Counted from the stretch's first letter, positions 1 to 5,770 are shown. The stretch is DNA of 5,770 nt from Micropepsaceae bacterium (GCA_025450355.1 JANWHR010000185.1:1-5770); one strand, 5' to 3'. Notes: generated by a model from the sequence alone, not told the origin. Numbers and translations: made by a program.

Positions 1-63
1 CACAAAGAAGTAGAAGCGAGGGCGAGAGAATACACTCGTAGCGGGGACTTCCTTTTCCCTCGT

Positions 64-141
64 ACCGCGGGCGTCTCGCCCGCCTTTGGACCGCGGGCGT
101 CTCGCCCGCCTTTGGACCGCGGGCTTCCAGCCCGCCTTCTC
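64..141. repeat. Three tandem 26-bp palindromic units
   Basis: Units start at 64, 90 and 116. The first two are identical over 26 bases and the third has diverged in its centre and tail. Each contains a hairpin with a 7-bp perfect stem and a 3-base loop: GCGGGCG/CGCCCGC around TCT (67-83 and 93-109), and GCGGGCT/AGCCCGC around TCC (119-135). The inner G-C pair of units 1 and 2 is replaced by a T-A pair in unit 3, so pairing is kept although both arms changed. The array begins 18 bases past the stop codon of the minus-strand nuclease gene, so its transcript could form three consecutive hairpins at its 3' end. No T-tract follows, so it is not a classical intrinsic terminator. REP-like extragenic palindromes of this kind are common in GC-rich genomes. 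The rest of 1-158 shows nothing I can call. Confidence 0.85.
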
Positions 142-158
142 CTCGCTTCCCGGTCTCG

Positions 159-902
159 CTACATCCTCCGCCAGGTCCGGAACGCTGCCACATCGGCCGC
201 ATCCAGTCTGAACCATTCGCCATGGAGCCGCTTGTCGGCAAACCGCCGATGCCAATATCGCTCGATCCCGAGCGGGTCATCGGTTTTGATCGCATGCACC
301 AGCGCGGCGGGTTCCGGGAGAGTATTCTGGATAGCCCGTACACGTTTCTTTATCGCCACACTGCATCCGATCTTGAACCGGCTTCCGCACCGCAGCAGAT
401 AGACCGCCCCCGAATCGCCCGGCCGCGCATTTGAGGCTGGTTCGTTGTCCGTCCGGACCTCTTCCCGGAGCATCGCCGCAATGTCCGCACGGTCCGGATT
501 TTCCTCAGCCCAACCCTTCAGCCGGTCCAGAAGTTGTGCCTTGCCTCCGAAATGCCTGATGTAGGCGCCCCGGAGCGCAACCTTGCCGCCGCTCCGCCGG
601 TACAAATCCAGATCCGAAAACACCGGTATGCGGCCAATGCTCCGCGCCACTTCCGCAAACTGCTCCAGCATCGTTTCTTCTTCGAGCCGCCTGTTCCGCA
701 GGTTTGGTACAAATCCCGCCTCCCGCAACGCGTCGCTCCAGCGCGACCAGAACCGGCCAAGCCAGGCCGAGCGCGGCAATCCGGTGATCCGTTCAAATTT
801 CCTGGCTCCTGGCGGAGATCCGCCGCAGGCTTCCGCAACCCGGCGAATTTCCCCCACCAGACTCGCCCGTTCACCTTCACGCTCAACTTGCGCCACGCTC
901 AC
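159..902 (-). CDS. HNAR-repeat protein with C-terminal GIY-YIG (Mug113/T5orf172-like) nuclease domain
   Basis: This is a 247-residue soluble protein, probably a DNA-binding nuclease. Residues about 14-64 and 76-132 look like two copies of the homing-endonuclease-associated repeat: each has a Gly-x-x-Pro turn, a Phe or Tyr helix, a Phe-containing segment and, in the first, an 'ALREAGF' ending. Residues about 165-243 resemble the GIY-YIG superfamily, Mug113/T5orf172 branch. 'AVYLL' (166-170) and 'FKIG' (176-179) stand for the GIY and YIG strands, Arg187/Arg189 lie in the following helix, Glu214 is in 'IERYWHRRF', and 'HGEWF' (227-231) is the family's characteristic ending. The GTG start at 902 is chosen because it overlaps the upstream stop as GTGA, has GGAGG 10 bases upstream, and begins where the protein-like sequence begins. 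An in-frame ATG at 1025 would add 41 Gly/Arg-rich residues that merely shadow the upstream gene. The family assignment rests on motif reading. Catalysis is inferred, and the target (homing, defence or repair) is unknown. Confidence 0.8.
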   Translation of the reverse strand: MSVAQVEREGERASLVGEIRRVAEACGGSPPGARKFERITGLPRSAWLGRFWSRWSDALREAGFVPNLRNRRLEEETMLEQFAEVARSIGRIPVFSDLDLYRRSGGKVALRGAYIRHFGGKAQLLDRLKGWAEENPDRADIAAMLREEVRTDNEPASNARPGDSGAVYLLRCGSRFKIGCSVAIKKRVRAIQNTLPEPAALVHAIKTDDPLGIERYWHRRFADKRLHGEWFRLDAADVAAFRTWRRM

Positions 903-1093
903 GACCAGATCGCCTCCGCCGCCAGATTTCCCCCCGCCTTCACATCGCCTCCGCAGAGTTGCGTGCAATAGGCAACCAGATGGTCGATGCGGTCGTCTTC
1001 CTTCCAGTTCAGGCATGCATTCCACAGCACGTCCCGTCGCGCCTTCGCCCGGATCAGCCGCTCACCTTCGGCGCCCACAATCGCCTGTGTCAT
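899..1093 (-). CDS. Small 64-residue protein, first gene of the nuclease operon, unknown function
   Basis: I do not recognise this protein. It starts with ATG at 1093, preceded 4 bases away by a good Shine-Dalgarno (AGAGGAG, 1098-1104) and a strong promoter. It ends in a TGA that overlaps the GTG of the nuclease gene by 4 bases, so the two are probably translationally coupled. The N-terminal half is charged and likely helical (about residues 8-40, with 'ERLIRAKARRDVLW'). It is followed by 'AYCTQLCGG' with two cysteines, and a third cysteine lies upstream in 'WNAC'. There is no signal peptide or membrane segment. It could be a small DNA-binding or regulatory partner of the nuclease. Alternatively it could be the N-terminal part of a once-longer protein now split by a frameshift near 900, although the downstream protein looks complete at its own start. 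Being a gene is well supported by the start signals and overlap; a function is not. Confidence 0.65.
   Translation of the reverse strand: MTQAIVGAEGERLIRAKARRDVLWNACLNWKEDDRIDHLVAYCTQLCGGDVKAGGNLAAEAIWS
913..917 (-). promoter_or_regulatory. Ribosome binding site deciding the GTG start of the nuclease gene
   Basis: GGAGG on the minus strand lies 10 bases before the GTG at 902, inside the 3' end of the 64-residue gene. The spacing is slightly long. A ribosome terminating at 899 could also restart directly through the GTGA overlap. Together these support 902 rather than the in-frame ATG at 1025. Confidence 0.55.
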
Positions 1094-1119
1094 TCGGCTC
1101 CTCTTTTGTTTACAGTCTA

Positions 1120-1149
1120 GTTATAGGACTATTCCTATATGCTGGTCAA
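1120..1149 (-). promoter_or_regulatory. Sigma70-type promoter of the small-protein/nuclease operon
   Basis: On the minus strand, TTGACC (1149-1144) matches the -35 consensus at 5 of 6 positions and TATAAC (1125-1120) matches the -10 at 5 of 6, with an 18-base spacer. The predicted start of transcription near 1113 leaves a leader of about 20 bases carrying the Shine-Dalgarno. The stretch is clearly AT-richer than the surrounding sequence. It is the most consensus-like promoter in the window. Confidence 0.65.
1122..1139. promoter_or_regulatory. 18-bp inverted repeat, candidate operator
   Basis: TATAGGA and TCCTATA form perfect 7-bp arms around CTAT. The palindrome occupies the spacer of the minus-strand promoter and overlaps its -10 hexamer, the position where a dimeric repressor would block RNA polymerase. 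It also sits about 135 bp upstream of the divergent receptor gene, so it could affect that gene as well. No regulator gene is visible in the window unless the 64-residue protein acts as one. The regulator family cannot be named from the site. Confidence 0.45.
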
Positions 1150-1272
1150 GCAGATTGAATCCGGATTGCGGGGCGCCGGAACTTGTGACATGGAGACGAA
1201 ACGGTCTTTGAATGCTTTTCCCGCAAAACGCCAAAGGGGATGACGGTGTTTCGCGGATGACGGGAGGAAATC

Positions 1273-4200
1273 ATGCCGCTTCGCCTTGCCGCGCGTGGAA
1301 CGCGCGCTGTCCGCTTCAGCACCTTTCTTGGTTCGGCATCGCTCGCCGCGACCGCCGCCGCTCTGCCCGCATCGGCGCAACAGGCTCCGCCGCCGCAAAC
1401 CGCCCAGACCGCACCCGAGGCCGCACCGGAACAGGTCCTCGTCACCGGATCACTGATTCACGGCGCGGCCGCGGTTGGCGTTCCGGTGACCAGTCTCGGA
1501 ACCCAGGATTTCAAGCAGACCGGCGCATTGACCACCGCCGATCTGTTCAAGACTGTTCCCTCGGCGCAGGTCGCGTCTTTTGTAAGCTCGACCGATGCGG
1601 GCAGCCAGATCGAACGCGGACAGAATGTGAATCTCCGCGGACTTTCCACCAAAGGCGCACGCACGCTGATGCTGGTGGACGGCTACCGCTTTCCGCCGCA
1701 GGGCGACGGCGGATGTATCATCGATCCCTCGATCATTCCCGCGCTTGCGCTTGACCGCGTGGATGTGCTGGCGGACGGCGCATCGGCGACTTACGGATCG
1801 GACGCAATCGCCGGCGTGATCAACCTGATTTTGCGCCGCGGCTATGAAGGCGCAATCACCGAAGGCAGCTTCGGCTTTTCGCCGGGATACGGCCACGACT
1901 ACTACCGCGGCAGCGCGCTGTACGGGACGAAGTGGAGCAGCGGCGATATCACCGTCACCTACGAATATTACATGCAGCAGCACACCGCGGGAACGGCGCG
2001 GTCCTACTACCCCATTAACTTCACGCCATGGGGGCTGGACAACCGCACTTCGCTTGCGAACTCGCGCCCGGGCACGATTTCGACGGGCGCGCCGGCGCTG
2101 CCCGCCAACAACCCGAACACCGCCAGTTACACGATCAAAAGCGGACCGGATATCGAAGGCACGCCAGGCACATTTTCGGCCTCATCCGGCTTTTCCTGCG
2201 GCAACTGCTATGCGATTCCCAAGGGGCAAAATGGCACCGGCCTCACCTGGGCACAGATCGTTGCCAATACGGGAACGGTGCCTGCGGCGCAAAACCAGAT
2301 CAATCCGTTCAGCAATGGCTGGGAACAGCCGGATCAGTCGCGCAGCTCCGCCGTCGCAACATTCGATCAGAATGTCGTTCCCGATGTGCAGTTTTTCGCC
2401 GACGGATTTTATTCCAATCGCCGCTTCAGCATCCTGAACGCGACGGGGCCCAATTCGCCGGCGCCCGCGCAGAACAATGCGCTGGTTGGCGTCGCCGTAC
2501 CAACCATCAATCCCTTCTATCCGGCCGGCGCGCCCACCAATCTCCGGGTCAGCTACGATTTCGGCCTCGAATCGCCGGTACACGTCGGCGGCGGTGAACT
2601 CGCACAGCGATTCGATGGCGGATTCAACATCGATCTGCCGTTCAACTGGACGGGAAAGGTCTATGGCGTCGTCACCGACGACAAGGAATCGGCGATTCAG
2701 AGCGGTCTGGTCAATCCGGGACAGGTCAGCGCCGCGCTTGGCTGGACGATTCCCGCCGGGCACGTGCTTTCGAGTTACACCAAACCGGCCAATGTTCCCT
2801 ATCTGAATCTGTTCTGCGACCCGGCGCAGTTCACCTGCAACAGCCCGACGACAATCGGCTTCATTAACGGCTTCCGCAATTACCGCGAGGAAATGCTGAT
2901 CCATGAATATGGCGGCACCGCGGACGGCACGATCTTGACGCTTCCCGGCGGCGACCTCAAAGCAGCCGTCGGCGGCGTGTACGACCATTACGCCTATTTC
3001 GATGAGGATAACGAGAACTACAACAACCCCGGCACGGCGCAAATTTCGGACGCCACCGAATATCGCCATCGCACCGTCTGGGCGGGATTCGCACAGCTCA
3101 ATGTCCCGATCATCGGTGATGCCAACAAATTGCCTTTTGTCGAACGGCTCGAGGCTGAAGGCTCGGTCCGCTACGATCACTACAGCGACTTCGGCGGCAC
3201 AACCAATCCGAAGGTCTCGGTGGACTGGCTCACCCTGGACGGCCTGAAGCTGACGGGTGCCTGGGGTACGTCGTTCCGTGCGCCTTCATTCCAGGAAGCG
3301 GGCGCCATTTCGGGCGCCACCATCCAGGGGCTGAATCAGCCGTCCGGCGCGGGAAGCAACAACTACGCCACGTGCCTCCAAACCGGTGCTGCCGCCGTGC
3401 CGGGATCGACCGCGGCACTGATCGATCCGAATTGCACGGGCGGACAGCAATTCCTGGGCGGCATTATCGTCCGCAACGGCGCCGGACTTGCCACGCCATA
3501 CCGCGGGTCGAATTTCGTGCTTGGGCCGGAAAAGGCACAGAATGTCAGCGCCGGGTTCGATTTCGCGCCCGGCGATTCGTTCCTGCGCGGCCTCGACATC
3601 CAGGCGACCTACTACTTCGTCCGGATACGGGACAAGCTTCAGATCTGCGACGTGCTGACAAGCCGCCTCGACGATCCGCTGTTCAATGCCTGCTACATCA
3701 CGGCCGTCAACAATCCCAATTTCCAGACCGAGGTCACCGCGCTGCTCGCCAATGTGCGCTCGCAACTGCCGGGCCAGCAGGTGGCGACCAATATCGCCTT
3801 CATCGCGGACGGCGCGACGCGGAACATCGGCTGGCAATCCACCAACGGCGTCGATTTCAGCGCCAGCTATGATTATGACGCGGGCGATTTCGGCGCCTGG
3901 AACACCGGCATCGTCGGCAACTACGTCATCGACAACAAAAGCGTGACCGTTCCGGGCGAAGCGCCGGTCAGCTTCTACAGTTCGGTGATCAACGGCACCC
4001 GCGACAGTGGCGGACGGTTGAGATACCGCGCCCGCCTCGGCTGGGCCGGCGGGCCGGACGGCGCCTTCTCCGCCACGCTGTTCATGAATTACATTCCAAA
4101 TTTCGGTCCCAATAACACCAGCAACCCGGCCGCCAACGGCACCTCCGTCGCGCCGCTCTGCTTCCTGCAGGGCAATACGCCGTGCAACGCCAGCGGTAAT

Positions 4201-4479
4201 CCGCAATTCGCGATGTACAACACGCAGGTGGCAATGCTCACCAATGAAATTCCCTCAATGTACACTTTCGATCTTTCGCTCGGGTACAACACGGGCGACC
4301 GTCCGGCCAATACCTGGTTGCAGAACATCAACCTGACACTGACGGTCAATGACCTTCTGGATCGCAAGCCGGAATTTCAGTACGCCGTCGCGACCAGCAG
4401 CAACACCCCGCACGCCTTCTACAACGCGCTCAGCGCCGACCAGCGTTTCGTCACCTTCATCATCACCAAAGCCTGGTAA
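1273..4479 (+). CDS. TonB-dependent outer-membrane receptor, substrate unknown
   Basis: This complete 1068-residue receptor should import a scarce ligand across the outer membrane using TonB-ExbBD energy. A signal peptide spans about residues 1-35 (Arg-rich start, Ala-rich core, probable cleavage at ASA|Q). A TonB-box-like 'EQVLVTG' lies at 53-59. The plug spans about 65-190, with 'NVNLRGL' (118-124), 'LMLVDGYRF' (132-140) and 'YGSDAIAGVINLI' (174-186). The beta-barrel follows, with the typical 'SFRAPSF' (667-673), 'NDLLDRKP' (1026-1033) and a terminal Trp1068 suited to Bam-mediated insertion. There is no carboxypeptidase-like N-terminal extension. At 1068 residues it is longer than the common 650-800, with long loops, five of which carry closely spaced cysteine pairs. 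The ATG at 1273 has GGGAGGA (1262-1268) at good spacing. No convincing promoter was found in 1140-1262. The substrate (siderophore, oligosaccharide, peptide or other) cannot be read, because no transport or catabolic neighbour is present. Confidence 0.96.
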   Translation: MPLRLAARGTRAVRFSTFLGSASLAATAAALPASAQQAPPPQTAQTAPEAAPEQVLVTGSLIHGAAAVGVPVTSLGTQDFKQTGALTTADLFKTVPSAQVASFVSSTDAGSQIERGQNVNLRGLSTKGARTLMLVDGYRFPPQGDGGCIIDPSIIPALALDRVDVLADGASATYGSDAIAGVINLILRRGYEGAITEGSFGFSPGYGHDYYRGSALYGTKWSSGDITVTYEYYMQQHTAGTARSYYPINFTPWGLDNRTSLANSRPGTISTGAPALPANNPNTASYTIKSGPDIEGTPGTFSASSGFSCGNCYAIPKGQNGTGLTWAQIVANTGTVPAAQNQINPFSNGWEQPDQSRSSAVATFDQNVVPDVQFFADGFYSNRRFSILNATGPNSPAPAQNNALVGVAVPTINPFYPAGAPTNLRVSYDFGLESPVHVGGGELAQRFDGGFNIDLPFNWTGKVYGVVTDDKESAIQSGLVNPGQVSAALGWTIPAGHVLSSYTKPANVPYLNLFCDPAQFTCNSPTTIGFINGFRNYREEMLIHEYGGTADGTILTLPGGDLKAAVGGVYDHYAYFDEDNENYNNPGTAQISDATEYRHRTVWAGFAQLNVPIIGDANKLPFVERLEAEGSVRYDHYSDFGGTTNPKVSVDWLTLDGLKLTGAWGTSFRAPSFQEAGAISGATIQGLNQPSGAGSNNYATCLQTGAAAVPGSTAALIDPNCTGGQQFLGGIIVRNGAGLATPYRGSNFVLGPEKAQNVSAGFDFAPGDSFLRGLDIQATYYFVRIRDKLQICDVLTSRLDDPLFNACYITAVNNPNFQTEVTALLANVRSQLPGQQVATNIAFIADGATRNIGWQSTNGVDFSASYDYDAGDFGAWNTGIVGNYVIDNKSVTVPGEAPVSFYSSVINGTRDSGGRLRYRARLGWAGGPDGAFSATLFMNYIPNFGPNNTSNPAANGTSVAPLCFLQGNTPCNASGNPQFAMYNTQVAMLTNEIPSMYTFDLSLGYNTGDRPANTWLQNINLTLTVNDLLDRKPEFQYAVATSSNTPHAFYNALSADQRFVTFIITKAW

Positions 4480-4481
4480 AT

Positions 4482-4503
4482 AACCGCGCCGCGGCGAGCG
4501 GTT
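4482..4503 (+). terminator. Weak hairpin just after the receptor gene
   Basis: AACCGC (4482-4487) and GCGGTT (4498-4503) form a 6-bp stem with a 10-base GC-rich loop, beginning 2 bases after the receptor stop codon. No run of T follows, so this is at best a weak or Rho-assisted terminator or an mRNA-end stabiliser. Confidence 0.3.
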
Positions 4504-4517
4504 GGTGAGTAAAACAA

Positions 4518-4642
4518 ATTACCTCACGCGGAGACGCCGAGACGCGGAGCAACCCCCAATCTGTCATTCCCGCGAAGGCGGGAATCCATCCGCCGCGCGG
4601 GCGCGCGACAAAAGAATCCGCCGCGTCTCCGTGAACTCTAAT
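4518..4642. repeat. Composite palindromic element of about 125 bp, MITE-like
   Basis: The ends are imperfect inverted repeats. On the left, ATTA (4518-4521) precedes TCACGCGGAGACGC (4524-4537). The right end, read in reverse complement, gives ATTA (4642-4639) and TCACGGAGACGC (4634-4623), which differs by a 2-base gap. The left arm continues as an 8-bp tandem repeat (GCGGAGAC, GCCGAGAC, GCGGAG; 4528-4549). A perfect palindrome (4566-4585) sits near the middle, followed by the alternating GC-rich stretch 4591-4608. There is no coding capacity: the frame across it gives the 'CHSREGGNP' peptide typical of translated extragenic repeats. It could be one non-autonomous element or separate repeats inserted near each other. 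No target duplication is visible beyond the ATTA/TAAT ends. The remaining intergenic sequence, 4643-4731, shows nothing recognisable. Confidence 0.5.
4566..4585. repeat. dRS3-like extragenic palindrome (ATTCCC-N8-GGGAAT)
   Basis: This is a perfect 8-bp inverted repeat (ATTCCCGC / GCGGGAAT) around the 4-base loop GAAG. It fits the pattern ATTCCC-N8-GGGAAT known as dRS3 in Neisseria, where such sites are targets for filamentous-phage insertion. Sequences of this type are widespread extragenic repeats in other proteobacteria. The match is to the pattern only; a role here is not shown. Confidence 0.8.
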
Positions 4643-4731
4643 CTACAGGTCGATCACAATCTTCTGAAGTGTGCGCCCGGCGCCAAACCGAAGGGCCAAT
4701 CCCCGGCAGGCGTAAGACCGCACAAAAATTT

Positions 4732-4749
4732 GACGGATTGGGTTCCGTC
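4732..4749. promoter_or_regulatory. 18-bp inverted repeat upstream of the kinase gene
   Basis: GACGGA and TCCGTC are perfect 6-bp arms around TTGGGT. The repeat ends 43 bases before the proposed kinase start and directly abuts the candidate -35 at 4750. It could be a regulator site or a small hairpin. There is no following T-tract, so a terminator is unlikely. A short palindrome like this may also arise by chance. Confidence 0.3.
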
Positions 4750-4777
4750 TTGAGGCCGCTGCGCGTTGCACTAGATT
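4750..4777 (+). promoter_or_regulatory. Possible promoter of the sensor kinase gene
   Basis: TTGAGG (4750-4755) and TAGATT (4772-4777) are separated by 16 bases and each matches the sigma70 hexamers at 4 of 6 positions. Transcription would start near 4784, giving a leader of only about 9 bases before the GTG at 4793, which fits the lack of a Shine-Dalgarno there. The match is weak. Confidence 0.25.
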
Positions 4778-4792
4778 CAACTACGAAAACGC

Positions 4793-5770
4793 GTGAGCCA
4801 CGGCGTGACCCCGAAAGCACTCTGGGCCGGCATCGTCCTTGTCGTCATAGGCTGCCTGGGACTGGTTGGTCTCAACATCTATGAAAGCGTCACCGTTGCG
4901 CCCGACGTCGCGCAGGAGCGGCAGCTTGTCGTTCATGCCTATGACGTGATTCAGACCGCACGCGGCATCGAGCGCGCCCTGAACGCCGCCGAACGCGGGC
5001 AGCGCGGCTACATCATCACGGGAAACCCGGTTTACCTTGGCACTTACCGCAGCGGCGTGACGGAAGCGCCGCAATTGTTCACGCGGCTGAGAGGGCTCAC
5101 AGCGGCGAATTCCGAACAGAAGCCGCGCATGCCCTTGCTGCAGACGGAAATCAACCGGCGCATCGCCATCCTGAAACAGACGCTGGATGTCCGCGAACAC
5201 GAGGGCCTCGAGCCCGCCCGCCGTCTGGTGGAATCCAATCTCGGCCTCGACACCACGCGCGCCGTCACGGCGCTGATTGATCAGATCATCGACAGTGAGA
5301 ACACGCTGTTGCAAAGGCGCCTGACCGATCTCGCCCGCACCCAGCAGGTCCTGAGAGGCGCGGCAGAAACCGAACTTGGGCTGACACTGATCATCATTGT
5401 GGCCGGCGCGGCGCTGATCTGGATCGCCTGGCTGGAACGCGAACGCGCGCGCAAGGATCTCGATGAAACCCGGACCATGCTGGCCCAGGCCCAGAAAATG
5501 GAGACGCTGGGACAGCTCGCAGGCGGCATTGCGCATGACTTCAACAATATGCTGGCGGTGATCAGCGGCGGTGCCCAGGTACTGCGGCGGCGCATTGCCG
5601 GCGACCCGGAACTTGTGCGCCTCGTGGAGCGCATCGATCAGGGTGCCGATCGGGCCGCCGGGCTGACCTCACGCCTGCTTGCCTTTTCCCGCCGCCGCCC
5701 GGTCGCGCAGCAGCTTGTCGATGCAAACTCCGTGGTCGCCGGGATGGCGGATATTCTCCGCTACACCCTG
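4793..5770 (+). CDS. CHASE3-domain sensor histidine kinase, N-terminal part (cut by window end)
   Basis: 326 residues are visible and the frame is still open at the window edge. It is a membrane-bound two-component sensor. Residues about 10-29 form the first transmembrane helix. Residues about 40-178 form a periplasmic helical CHASE3 domain, recognised by 'AAERGQRGYIITGNPVYL' (65-82). Residues about 195-214 form the second transmembrane helix. A short helical linker leads to a HisKA dimerisation domain with the H-box 'GGIAHDFNN' (244-252), so His248 is the expected phosphorylation site. The DFNN variant is typical of kinases that often carry C-terminal receiver domains. The ATPase domain and anything after it lie outside the window. 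An upstream in-frame TAG at 4772 limits the start: GTG at 4793 is the first conventional start and GTG at 4805 is an alternative, and neither has a clear ribosome binding site. The signal is unknown; CHASE3 is a presumed stimulus-sensing domain. Confidence 0.92.
   Translation, partial: MSHGVTPKALWAGIVLVVIGCLGLVGLNIYESVTVAPDVAQERQLVVHAYDVIQTARGIERALNAAERGQRGYIITGNPVYLGTYRSGVTEAPQLFTRLRGLTAANSEQKPRMPLLQTEINRRIAILKQTLDVREHEGLEPARRLVESNLGLDTTRAVTALIDQIIDSENTLLQRRLTDLARTQQVLRGAAETELGLTLIIIVAGAALIWIAWLERERARKDLDETRTMLAQAQKMETLGQLAGGIAHDFNNMLAVISGGAQVLRRRIAGDPELVRLVERIDQGADRAAGLTSRLLAFSRRRPVAQQLVDANSVVAGMADILRYTL

Noticed and set aside
64..141. CRISPR array
   Set aside because: The three units are directly adjacent with no variable spacers and only 26-bp period, and no cas genes are near.
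903..1025. N-terminal extension of the nuclease to the in-frame ATG at 1025
   Set aside because: The added 41 residues are Gly/Arg-rich and overlap the better-supported 64-residue frame. There is no good ribosome site at 1025, while GTG 902 has GGAGG and the GTGA overlap.
534..1158. Long plus-strand open frames (534-971 and 583-1158) opposite the nuclease operon
   Set aside because: They are Arg/Pro/Ser-rich translations typical of antisense shadows in GC-rich DNA, they lack start signals, and they conflict with the recognisable minus-strand protein.
1140..1272. Promoter for the receptor gene
   Set aside because: Candidates such as TTGTGA near 1183 with TTGAAT near 1208 have poor hexamers or wrong spacing, so none is convincing enough to list.
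1212..1754. Plus-strand frame overlapping the start of the receptor
   Set aside because: It is out of frame with the receptor, Arg-rich and without a recognisable domain. The receptor ATG at 1273 has the clear Shine-Dalgarno and begins a signal peptide.
2182..4206. Minus-strand frames of 332 and 306 codons (2182-3180 and 3286-4206) inside the receptor gene
   Set aside because: They lie fully antisense to a receptor whose family motifs run without a break. Their Arg/Val/Ala-rich composition is the expected mirror of its codon usage.
4502..4753. Possible 83-residue protein in the intergenic region
   Set aside because: Its translation contains 'CHSREGGNP', the usual product of reading through an ATTCCCGC-type extragenic palindrome. 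It starts with TTG without a ribosome site.
4480..4792. tRNA or other structured RNA gene in the intergenic region
   Set aside because: There is no T-loop (GTTCRA-type) motif or cloverleaf arrangement. The visible structure is explained by short palindromes.
4781..5536. Minus-strand frame of 251 codons opposite the kinase gene
   Set aside because: The plus strand encodes clear CHASE3 and HisKA motifs over the same region, so this frame is a shadow.

Overview
The window looks like a chromosomal stretch of a GC-rich Gram-negative bacterium, most likely an alphaproteobacterium. The evidence is a large TonB-dependent outer-membrane receptor with the N-terminal and plug features common in Caulobacter, sphingomonad and Rhizomicrobium-like genomes, a CHASE3 histidine kinase, and several extragenic palindromes. 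The taxonomic placement is an inference from style; no rRNA or other marker gene is present.

Layout, left to right. (1) Positions 1-158 hold no gene. They contain three tandem 26-bp units, each with a short GC-rich hairpin. (2) Positions 159-1093 on the minus strand hold a two-gene operon: a 64-residue protein of unknown function (899-1093), followed with a 4-base GTGA overlap by a 247-residue protein (159-902). The second protein has two helical repeats resembling homing-endonuclease-associated repeats (HNAR) and a C-terminal GIY-YIG/Mug113-like nuclease domain. A good sigma70-type promoter with an 18-bp perfect inverted repeat in its spacer lies just upstream. (3) Positions 1273-4479 on the plus strand, divergent from that operon, encode a complete 1068-residue TonB-dependent receptor with signal peptide, TonB box, plug, barrel and terminal aromatic residue. 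(4) Positions 4480-4792 are intergenic. They contain a roughly 125-bp composite palindromic element with a Neisseria dRS3-like core, and a second short inverted repeat close to the next gene. (5) From 4793 to the end of the window, on the plus strand, runs the N-terminal 326 residues of a membrane-bound sensor histidine kinase (TM - CHASE3 - TM - HisKA), cut by the window edge.

The three units look functionally independent: a small DNA-nuclease operon of possible mobile or regulatory character, an outer-membrane uptake receptor, and a signal-transduction kinase. The kinase shares the strand of the receptor but is separated from it by about 310 bp containing repeats, so co-transcription is doubtful. 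The part most worth following up is the nuclease operon: a tiny unrecognised protein translationally coupled to an HNAR/GIY-YIG protein, under what looks like an operator-controlled promoter. I see no strong evidence for a wholly new system.
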